Origin: Pseudofrankia asymbiotica
GTDB taxonomy: Bacteria > Actinomycetota > Actinomycetes > Frankiales > Frankiaceae
Direction: 5' to 3'
Length of the DNA stretch: 5,413 nt
NCBI RefSeq assembly: GCF_001983105.1
Contig: NZ_MOMC01000044.1
Coordinates: 4,801-10,213, forward strand
The notes beneath the pieces are model-generated. The model had not been told where the DNA came from, ran no database searches, and saw nothing but the letters and a program-made list of their open reading frames with translations. A program made the position numbers and the translations under genes. Positions 1 through 5,059 of the stretch are shown one piece after another (position 1 is the first letter of the stretch; every line of letters begins with the position of its first letter).

Positions 1-167
1 GGCCCTCCTATTGACCCAAGACTCCGCCCCGCGAGCCGGCCCAACCAGCAAGATCCGGCATCCGGCCTGACCAGCAAGATCCGGTACCATCTCCTAGACT
101 GCGGACCTACCTGACGTCGGTTATGGGAAGGTAGAAGCTTGCGCGGCAATCAAGGTGGAGGTAGTCG
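1..167. other. Non-coding leader upstream of murL
   Basis: I see no gene here: the + strand has stops at short intervals and no recognisable protein tail enters from the left edge. The region holds a 15-bp direct repeat, two TANNNT hexamers that could be -10 boxes (TACCAT at 85-90 and TAGACT at 95-100, neither with a convincing -35 box), and a strong ribosome binding site just before murL. It most likely carries the promoter and any operator of the murL-murD2 unit. The exact promoter cannot be called by eye. Confidence 0.6.
44..84. repeat. 15-bp direct repeat, two copies 26 bp apart
   Basis: ACCAGCAAGATCCGG occurs exactly at 44-58 and again at 70-84. The start-to-start distance of 26 bp is about two and a half helical turns. 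A third ATCCGG lies between them at 60-65. The pair ends 83 bp before the murL start codon, within reach of a promoter, so it may be a binding site for a regulator. It could also be a chance or relic duplication. Confidence 0.6.
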
Positions 168-1535
168 ATGAGTAGTCTGCCCATGGTTATCCGCCAGGTT
201 GGAGAAGAGGGGCCGCCGCGCGGGGACCGGTTCGTCTACCAGGGGTTCGACATCGATGCCGGCACGGGTACCGTCCGCTGTAGGTACAGCACCGACACCG
301 ACGACTTCACCGAGGTGTTCACGTTCTCGCCCGACGGCGGCTGGGACAGGCCGGAGGTGCGGGCGGCCGCAAGAATACTGTTCCTGGCCGCGGGCGTCTC
401 CTACTACAAGACGACGGCCGCTCGAATCATCGACCTCGGGCCCGCCGGGATGTCCAAGATCGAGGAGCGGTTTCTCCGGGCGTATTACTTTCACGGCCTT
501 GGTGAGTATGCCTTCAAGAACCGGCTCGACCTGAGCGACATCGAGTTCAGCGGCGATCTTCGCGACCCCTCCCCCGGCCGTTACCGGAGTGTGAGCCGCA
601 GGCCGCTGATTCCCTTCGGCGGCGGAATCGACTCGATCGTCACGACGGAACTGATGGCGCCGTACAGCACGGACGCCGCCCTGTTCATCGTCAATCGACG
701 GAACGACAGGTTCTCCGCGATCGAGGCTCCCGCCGCGGTGACCGGCCTGCCGATCGTGCGGGCGGAACGAGAGCTCGACCCGAAGGTCCTGGCGCCGACG
801 AGCAGGACCGGCTATCTGAACGGCCACGTCCCGGTCACCGGCGTCCTGTCGGCGGCGGCCGTGCTCGCGGCGGTCCTCGGTGGCCGCGACGCGGTCGTGA
901 TGTCGAACGAATGGTCGGCGTCGTCCCCGACCGTGATTCGTGACGGCACGCCCGTGAACCATCAGTGGTCGAAGTCGGAAGAGTTCGAGACGCTCTTCCG
1001 CGAGGTCGTGTCCGAGAGCCTGGGAGACGGACTCCAGTACTTCTCACGCCTGCGCTCGTTCAGTGAGCTGAAGATCGCCGAGATATTCTCGTCACTCGAG
1101 CGTTATCACCACACCTTCAGAAGCTGCAACAGGGCCTTCGCGCTCAAGCCACAGGACCGGTACGAGAAGTGGTGCGGCGAATGCGACAAATGCTGCTTCA
1201 TAGACCTGATCCTGGCACCGTTCATCGAGCCCGAAGCGCTGCGCGAGGTATTTTCCGGCACGGAGCCGCTTGATCGCGTGGAGCTGCTGGACCGGTTTCG
1301 GACGCTGGTCGGGACGATGCCGGACTCCAAGCCGTTCGAGTGCGTGGGTGACCAGCGGGAGTGCATAGCCGCGGTGAAGCTCGCCGTGAAGAACCCGAGG
1401 CGGAAAGGGCAGCGCGTCCTGGAGGCCATCGACAACGAACTAGGGGAGCCGGCCACCGGTGTCGAAGAGCTACTCCGCCCCATCGGACGGAACTTTGTAC
1501 CCGACACCTACGCGTCCGCGACTGAGGTGGTCTGA
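168..1535 (+). CDS. murL: UDP-MurNAc-L-alanyl-L-glutamate epimerase (MurL)
   Basis: 455 aa, cytoplasmic. Characterised MurL (first described in Xanthomonas oryzae) inverts the glutamate of UDP-MurNAc-L-Ala-L-Glu to the D form in an ATP-dependent reaction, supplying D-Glu where glutamate racemase is bypassed. I recognise it from its overall sequence and from the murD2-like gene directly behind it. Visible marks: a PP-loop-like FGGGIDS at 150-156, fitting adenylate chemistry; SNEWSAS at 246-252; NHQWSKS at 264-270; a cysteine cluster WCGECDKCC at 335-343 (C336, C339, C342, C343) resembling a metal site, preceded by C320; and PFECVG at 389-394. No signal peptide or membrane helix is seen. The ATG start is preceded by AGGTGGAGGT (153-162) at good spacing; the in-frame ATG at 183 is an alternative with less support. 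The last 77 bp overlap murD2. ATA and AGA codons occur repeatedly, unlike in pgeF downstream. The family call is firm; activity is inferred. Confidence 0.88.
   Translation: MSSLPMVIRQVGEEGPPRGDRFVYQGFDIDAGTGTVRCRYSTDTDDFTEVFTFSPDGGWDRPEVRAAARILFLAAGVSYYKTTAARIIDLGPAGMSKIEERFLRAYYFHGLGEYAFKNRLDLSDIEFSGDLRDPSPGRYRSVSRRPLIPFGGGIDSIVTTELMAPYSTDAALFIVNRRNDRFSAIEAPAAVTGLPIVRAERELDPKVLAPTSRTGYLNGHVPVTGVLSAAAVLAAVLGGRDAVVMSNEWSASSPTVIRDGTPVNHQWSKSEEFETLFREVVSESLGDGLQYFSRLRSFSELKIAEIFSSLERYHHTFRSCNRAFALKPQDRYEKWCGECDKCCFIDLILAPFIEPEALREVFSGTEPLDRVELLDRFRTLVGTMPDSKPFECVGDQRECIAAVKLAVKNPRRKGQRVLEAIDNELGEPATGVEELLRPIGRNFVPDTYASATEVV
1442..1448 (+). promoter_or_regulatory. Ribosome binding site of murD2 inside murL
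   Basis: AGGGGAG lies 10 nt before the GTG at 1459. It supports this GTG as the murD2 start over the in-frame TTG at 1495, and places the signal inside the murL reading frame, as expected for translational coupling. Confidence 0.5.
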
Positions 1536-2829
1536 CCTCTCCGGCCGGCGAGTCGGTATCTGGGGATTCGGCACGGAGGGCCGCGCGAGCGTCGCCCGCC
1601 TTCAGGCGATGGGAACCACGCCGGCGGTGATCGTTGATGACCGCGACGTCGAAGGCGGCGGCGTGCCGGTCATGAGTTTCGACCGCGGCGGCCTGGAGGC
1701 TCTCGCGGACTGCGACGTCATCATCAAGACGCCGGGCGTCACCCGCTACTCCACAAGATTTCGCACGCTGGCGGACAAGGGAATCCCGATCGTCGGAGGT
1801 CTCGCCCTCTGGCTGGAGGAGCGCGACCTTTCCCAGGTGGTCTGCGTGACCGGCACGAAGGGCAAGAGCACGACGTCGGCCATAGTCGGCCACATGCTGC
1901 GTGGGCTTGGAAAATCCCCTTTCGTGGGAGGCAACATCGGGCTGCCTCCCTGGGATCCCAACGTCGACCACGAACGCCATGACTGCTGGATCATCGAGAC
2001 GTCGAGCTACCAGGCCACGGACGTGAGCGTGTCACCTCCGGTCGTCGCGGTCACCTCGCTCTCGCAGGACCACATCGACTGGCACGGAGGATCGCCGGAG
2101 AACTACTACAGGGACAAGCTGTCCGTCTGCCGGCAGCCGGGGGCGGACCTGACCGTCGCCAACGGCGATGACAAGCTGATCCGGGATCGGAGCGGACTGC
2201 TGGGTCCCAGGGTTCTATGGGTCTCGTCGGCCGAGGCTTCGCCGTCCTGGATCCGCTCGATCAAGCTTCCCGGAAGCCACAACCAGATGAACGTCCTCAT
2301 CGCCGCGGCCTGCGTCCGAGCGATGGGGGTGGCCGGCGCGGACCGGGACGAGGCGCTTCAGGACGCCCTCCGGGGGTTCGAGGGCCTCGAGAGCCGCCTG
2401 AACCTGATCGGCGAGGCCGGCGGCGTCACGTTCGTCGACGACAGCCTCTCGACAAACGTCCTTCCGACCCTGGCGGCGCTCGACTCGTTTCCGGGTCGCC
2501 GCATAGCGCTGATCGTCGGCGGCTACGACCGGCAGATCGACTATGCCCCTTTGGGGGTCGCGCTGCGTGACCGAAAGCACCCGACCGCGGTCCACACGCT
2601 TCCGGACAGCGGTCCGCGCATCCGGGCGGCGATCGAGGCGGTCGACGGCACCCCTCCCGTCACCGATCACGACGATCTGCGGTCCGCGGTGCGCGCGGCC
2701 TTTGCCTGGGCGTCGCCGGACGGGATCGTGCTGCTGTCCCCGGCGGCACCCAGCTTTGGGCATTTCGCGGACTACCGCGACCGGTCGGCGGCGTTTCGGC
2801 GAGCCTTTGACGAGTGCGCGCGAGGCTGA
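1459..2829 (+). CDS. murD2: UDP-MurNAc-L-alanine--L-glutamate ligase (MurD2)
   Basis: 456 aa Mur ligase. MurD2 joins L-Glu, not D-Glu, to UDP-MurNAc-L-Ala using ATP; MurL then epimerises the product. Three Mur domains can be followed. The N-terminal UDP-binding part begins at about residue 26 with VGIWGFGTEG (32-41). The central ATPase part has the P-loop TGTKGKST (131-138), GGNIGLP (157-163), ETSSYQ (180-185), SQDHIDWHG (202-210) and K220, the likely carbamylated lysine. The C-terminal part has PGSHNQMN (271-278), GLESRLN (309-315), DDSLSTN (327-333), GGYDRQID (354-361) and LSPAAPSFGHF (426-436). Against E. coli MurD by eye, glutamate-contact K348 becomes R358 and F422 becomes Y439, while T321 and S415 are kept (T332, S432). 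I chose GTG 1459 for its ribosome binding site; it gives a roughly 25-residue leader before the domain. The L-Glu call rests chiefly on the adjacent murL; from sequence alone it could be read as MurD. Confidence 0.85.
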   Translation: MSKSYSAPSDGTLYPTPTRPRLRWSDLSGRRVGIWGFGTEGRASVARLQAMGTTPAVIVDDRDVEGGGVPVMSFDRGGLEALADCDVIIKTPGVTRYSTRFRTLADKGIPIVGGLALWLEERDLSQVVCVTGTKGKSTTSAIVGHMLRGLGKSPFVGGNIGLPPWDPNVDHERHDCWIIETSSYQATDVSVSPPVVAVTSLSQDHIDWHGGSPENYYRDKLSVCRQPGADLTVANGDDKLIRDRSGLLGPRVLWVSSAEASPSWIRSIKLPGSHNQMNVLIAAACVRAMGVAGADRDEALQDALRGFEGLESRLNLIGEAGGVTFVDDSLSTNVLPTLAALDSFPGRRIALIVGGYDRQIDYAPLGVALRDRKHPTAVHTLPDSGPRIRAAIEAVDGTPPVTDHDDLRSAVRAAFAWASPDGIVLLSPAAPSFGHFADYRDRSAAFRRAFDECARG

Positions 2830-2860
2830 CATCTCCGGCACGGCTCGGCGGCGGCGTCAC

Positions 2861-2866
2861 TACAGT
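2861..2866 (+). promoter_or_regulatory. Possible -10 box of a leaderless pgeF transcript
   Basis: TACAGT fits the TANNNT form of actinobacterial -10 boxes. Transcription starting about 7 nt downstream would begin at or next to the GTG start at 2873. No good ribosome binding site precedes that GTG, which fits a leaderless message. There is no convincing -35 box at the right distance, so this is weak evidence; read-through from murD2, 43 bp upstream, is equally possible. Confidence 0.3.
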
Positions 2867-2872
2867 GAGCGG

Positions 2873-3664
2873 GTGGATCCGAGTCTCGCGCCGCGGCCAT
2901 TCCCCTTCAGCGGAGCCGACGTGACCGCCGTCGTCACGACGAGGCACGGCGGAGTGAGCTCGGGCAGCTACGCGAGCCTCAACCTCGGGGACCGCGTCGG
3001 GGACGACCACGAGGCCGTGCTGGAGAACCGGCGACGGGTCGCCGACGCGCTCGGCGTGGACCGGCTCACCGTGCCCGACCAGCGGCACACGAACCGGGTG
3101 GCCGTTGTCGGCCCGGCGCTGGCCGGCCGCGGCCATGAGGGTGCGGCGGACTCGGTCGCCGCGTTCCCCGCGACCGACGCGCTCATCACGGACCTGCCCG
3201 GCGTCGCGCTCGCGATCACGGGGGCCGACTGCACTCCGGTGGTGCTGTTCGACCGCGGCCGCCGGGCGATCGGAGTGGCGCACTGCGGCCGCGCCGGCAC
3301 CGTGCTCGGCATGCTGCCGAGGACGATCGAGGCGATGACCGCGACCTACGGCACAGAGCCCGGTGACCTGCTCGTCGGCATCGGCCCGGCGATCGGCGCC
3401 GCGAGCTACGAGATCGGCGACGCGCAGGCGGCGGAGGTCACGGCCGCGTTCGGCGACGCGGGCCTTCTCACGCCGACCCGCCCCGGCCACTGCACGCTCG
3501 ACGTCGTCGGTGGCCTGCGCATCCAGCTGCGCGCCGCCGGCGTCAAGGACGCCAACATCCACGACATGGCCATCGACACCAGGACCTCGACGGACATCTT
3601 CTTCTCCGACCGAGCGACCCGCCCGTGCGGCCGTTTCATGGCTGTGGCGGTCCTCCCGGCCTGA
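2873..3664 (+). CDS. pgeF: PgeF/YfiH-family peptidoglycan editing factor (laccase-domain protein)
   Basis: 263 aa, the usual size for the family (formerly DUF152, 'multicopper polyphenol oxidase'). E. coli PgeF keeps L-Ser and Gly out of stem-peptide position 1, acting on the cytoplasmic MurC product; other members act on purine nucleosides. Visible marks: TTRHGGVSSGSYASLNLG (22-39); QRHTNRV (70-76) with metal ligand H72; TGADCTPVVLF (116-126) with C120; AHCGRAG (136-142) with H137; GIGPAIGAASYEIG (169-182); and a closing FFSDRATRPCGRF (243-255). The C120-H137 spacing of 17 matches C107-H124 of E. coli. Variant points: AHCGRAG for the common AHAGWRG, no cysteine in the GPAIG segment, and no RRDG near the C-terminus. 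GTG 2873 is the only start that gives a family-length protein; the open frame extends upstream only because it shadows murD2. The gene usually sits beside ftsZ in actinobacteria, so this may be a second copy. Confidence 0.85.
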   Translation: MDPSLAPRPFPFSGADVTAVVTTRHGGVSSGSYASLNLGDRVGDDHEAVLENRRRVADALGVDRLTVPDQRHTNRVAVVGPALAGRGHEGAADSVAAFPATDALITDLPGVALAITGADCTPVVLFDRGRRAIGVAHCGRAGTVLGMLPRTIEAMTATYGTEPGDLLVGIGPAIGAASYEIGDAQAAEVTAAFGDAGLLTPTRPGHCTLDVVGGLRIQLRAAGVKDANIHDMAIDTRTSTDIFFSDRATRPCGRFMAVAVLPA

Positions 3665-4580
3665 GCTCTCGCCGGCCCGGCGCCCCCGCTCGCGTGGCAT
3701 CCGCTGGACGGGCGGTGACCGGACCGGCCGCGGTCGCGGTGGCCGGCCGGACGGCCACCGACGGCGTCGTGGGCAGCCGCGCCGCGAGCTGGCTGGTTCG
3801 GCCGGGCGTGGTGATCCAGATCGCGCCGACGACCAGCAGGCCGCCCACCATGCCGTCCATCCAGTAATGGTTGCCGGTCAGCACGACGACGAGCGTGGTG
3901 ACGACTGGCTGGGCGAGCGCGAGCCACCGCGCCCGGGACCGCAGGATCGTGACGACCCCCCACGCCTCGAGGATCGCCCAGCCGACGTGCATGCTCGGCA
4001 TGGCCGCGTACTGGTTCGCCGAACCGCCCGTCGGCGACGGGTACGGCGACGGGCCGATGAGCCGGCCGGTGTCGACGATGCCGACGTCCGGCAGCACCCC
4101 GGACAGGAAACGCGGGGGCGCGAGCGGGTAGGCCAGATGAATCACCAGCGCGGCGCCGGTCAGCGCGATCAGCGCGTTGCGCACCCGGGCCCAGTGATCA
4201 CGGTGGCGCAGCAGTACCCAGGCCAGAAAGACAATCGACGCCGGGAAATGGACATACATGTAGAACCGGTTCGCCAGCTCCACCAGCGTGGTCGAGTGGA
4301 GGGCCAAGTGCTGCACGGACTCCTCGCTCGGCAGGCCGAGCGCCCGTTCCAGATGCCAGACCTCCCGTGCGTGCCCCAGCGCGTCGCTCTCGTGCCCGGC
4401 CGCGAGCTGCCGCCCGAGCCGGTAGATCTTGAACAGCCCAGCGAGCAGCAGGGCCTGTCCGAGGACATATCCGAGCCACCGACCGAGCGACCGCGCCCGT
4501 CCCAGCGGCTCGTCGGCGGACGGCGACGAGCCCCTGTCCGCCGTCTCCTGCCCCCCGGCACCCACCACCGCCGCGCTCAT
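3636..4580 (-). CDS. PAP2-family membrane phosphatase/phosphotransferase
   Basis: 314 aa integral membrane protein of the PAP2 superfamily, closest in style to the PAP2_3 (AUR1/inositol-phosphotransferase-like) group. Known relatives remove or transfer phosphate on lipid substrates such as phosphatidate, undecaprenyl diphosphate or phosphoinositides; the substrate here cannot be read from sequence. About six hydrophobic helices lie near residues 36-54, 105-125, 135-152, 198-213, 219-235 and 243-257. Family motifs: LAPPRF (153-158), AAMPSMHVGW with the PSMH core (195-198), and TGNHYWMDGMVGG (235-247) with H238 and D242 as the expected nucleophile and its partner. The first 30 residues are polar, and the last 55 or so are a Pro/Ala/Arg/Thr-rich tail with no visible domain. 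The ATG is preceded by AGGAGGAG (4585-4592 on the complement), a strong ribosome binding site. The 3' end runs 29 bp into pgeF, tail to tail. Confidence 0.85.
   Translation of the reverse strand: MSAAVVGAGGQETADRGSSPSADEPLGRARSLGRWLGYVLGQALLLAGLFKIYRLGRQLAAGHESDALGHAREVWHLERALGLPSEESVQHLALHSTTLVELANRFYMYVHFPASIVFLAWVLLRHRDHWARVRNALIALTGAALVIHLAYPLAPPRFLSGVLPDVGIVDTGRLIGPSPYPSPTGGSANQYAAMPSMHVGWAILEAWGVVTILRSRARWLALAQPVVTTLVVVLTGNHYWMDGMVGGLLVVGAIWITTPGRTSQLAARLPTTPSVAVRPATATAAGPVTARPADATRAGAPGRRELRPGGPPQP
3737..3760. terminator. Hairpin past pgeF, possible terminator
   Basis: CGGTGGCCG (3737-3745) and CGGCCACCG (3752-3760) form a perfect 9-bp GC stem with a 6-nt loop, 72 bp past the pgeF stop. 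No T-run follows, so it would have to be the U-less kind proposed for actinobacteria. It lies within the coding part of the PAP2 gene, where GC-rich inverted repeats also arise by chance. Weak call. Confidence 0.25.
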
Positions 4581-4620
4581 CGCGCTCCTCCTGCTCGCCC
4601 GCTCGCCTCGCCGCCGCCGC

Positions 4621-4654
4621 CGCTCACGCCAGGCCGCGCGGGCCGGCGTGAGCG
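4621..4654. repeat. Strong inverted repeat upstream of the PAP2 gene
   Basis: CGCTCACGCC (4621-4630) is exactly complementary to GGCGTGAGCG (4645-4654). Inside, after one unpaired A, GGCC pairs with GGCC around a GCGCG loop, so 14 bp can pair in all. It lies 40 bp upstream of the PAP2 start codon and 28 bp upstream of its ribosome binding site, so it could be an operator or a hairpin in the mRNA leader. Confidence 0.6.
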
Positions 4655-4660
4655 TGGACC

Positions 4661-4744
4661 CCGGGTGTTCTGTTCATGTCTGGTTCGTGAACTCCAGGGT
4701 TGCACGTTCGGGACTTACCACCATCAGGCGGGTAAAACACCCGG
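4661..4744. repeat. Nested inverted repeats around an AT-richer core
   Basis: CCGGGTGTT (4661-4669) and AACACCCGG (4736-4744) are perfect 9-bp complements enclosing 66 nt. Just inside the left arm, GTTCATG (4672-4678) and CGTGAAC (4686-4692) form a second inverted repeat with one mismatch, which would be a G-U pair in RNA. This is the least GC-rich part of the intergenic region, consistent with a promoter or operator zone, a structured RNA, or a small degenerate element. Confidence 0.5.
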
Positions 4745-4879
4745 CGACGCGGGCGGCCGACCGCGGACGGGCCAGGTCAGACGCACCGGGTCAGGCGGAT
4801 CACGGCACGCCGGCCGGGCAGGCGAGCACGGCCCGGTCCGCGATGGGACGGTCTTCGGTGGTCGGCTGGAGGTGGGCCG

Positions 4880-4915
4880 GCCGGCAGTGAGTCAGCCGGC
4901 AGTGAGTCAGCCGGC
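4880..4915. repeat. 15-bp tandem repeat, 2.4 copies
   Basis: GCCGGCAGTGAGTCA occurs twice back to back (4880-4894, 4895-4909), followed by a partial GCCGGC (4910-4915). The copies are identical. It sits 144 bp before the amidotransferase start. The number of copies may vary between strains by slippage. There are too few copies, with no spacers, for a CRISPR. Confidence 0.75.
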
Positions 4916-4934
4916 GGGCCGAACCGCCGCCTCA

Positions 4935-4951
4935 GCACGAAAGGCTCGTGC
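4935..4951. repeat. Short hairpin
   Basis: GCACGA (4935-4940) and TCGTGC (4946-4951) form a 6-bp stem with an AAGGC loop. No T-run follows on either strand, so it does not look like a classical terminator. It may be a chance structure or part of a leader. Confidence 0.35.
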
Positions 4952-4972
4952 GCCGACTCACGCGGGCCGATG

Positions 4973-5020
4973 CCAGCGGGAAGTGCCAGGGTGCCGGTAG
5001 CCAAGGCCGTCACCCGCTGG
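4973..5020. repeat. Inverted repeat upstream of the amidotransferase
   Basis: CCAGCGGG (4973-4980) and CCCGCTGG (5013-5020) are perfect 8-bp complements with 32 nt between them, ending 39 bp before the start codon at 5060. They could form a leader hairpin or a regulator site. In DNA this rich in GC, chance is a real alternative. Confidence 0.35.
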
Positions 5021-5059
5021 GACCGGCCACCCGGATTCCGGCGAGGAGCGCGATAGCGT

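Larger units (their letters stand above)
4581..5059. other. 479-bp divergent intergenic region
   Basis: No gene or RNA is recognised between the PAP2 start (- strand) and the amidotransferase start (+ strand). The open frames crossing it give Arg/Pro/Ala-rich sequence with no family resemblance and no ribosome binding site. It must hold promoters in both directions, but I cannot pick out convincing -35/-10 pairs. What stands out is secondary structure: an inverted repeat at 4621-4654, nested inverted repeats at 4661-4744 around the most AT-rich stretch, a 15-bp tandem repeat at 4880-4915, and small hairpins at 4935-4951 and 4973-5020. Confidence 0.6.

Noticed and set aside
11..16. TTGACC as a -35 box for murL
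   Set aside because: No TANNNT hexamer lies at 16-19 bp downstream; the nearest candidates are about 70 bp away.
150..962. Long open frame on the - strand opposite murL
   Set aside because: Arg/Gly/Asp/Val-rich translation with no family features; it mirrors murL codon bias, and murL has a good ribosome binding site and motifs.
2543..2872. Longer upstream start for the pgeF frame
   Set aside because: The extra 110 residues are Arg/Pro-rich out-of-frame murD2 sequence, and PgeF-family proteins begin close to the GTG at 2873.
2660..3700. Long - strand open frame opposite murD2 and pgeF
   Set aside because: Low-complexity Arg/Gly/Ala/Val translation typical of antisense frames in GC-rich genes.
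4429..4890. + strand open frame over the PAP2 start and intergenic region
   Set aside because: Antisense to PAP2 at its start, no ribosome binding site, no recognisable protein.
4880..4915. CRISPR-like repeat
   Set aside because: The units are directly adjacent, too short and lack spacers.
3363..5000. 545-codon + strand open frame
   Set aside because: It runs out of frame through pgeF, antisense through the PAP2 gene and on into the intergenic region, giving Arg/Pro/Ser-rich sequence with no domain.
4581..5059. tRNA or other known RNA gene in the long intergenic region
   Set aside because: No cloverleaf, T-arm consensus or known riboswitch core was found by eye on either strand.
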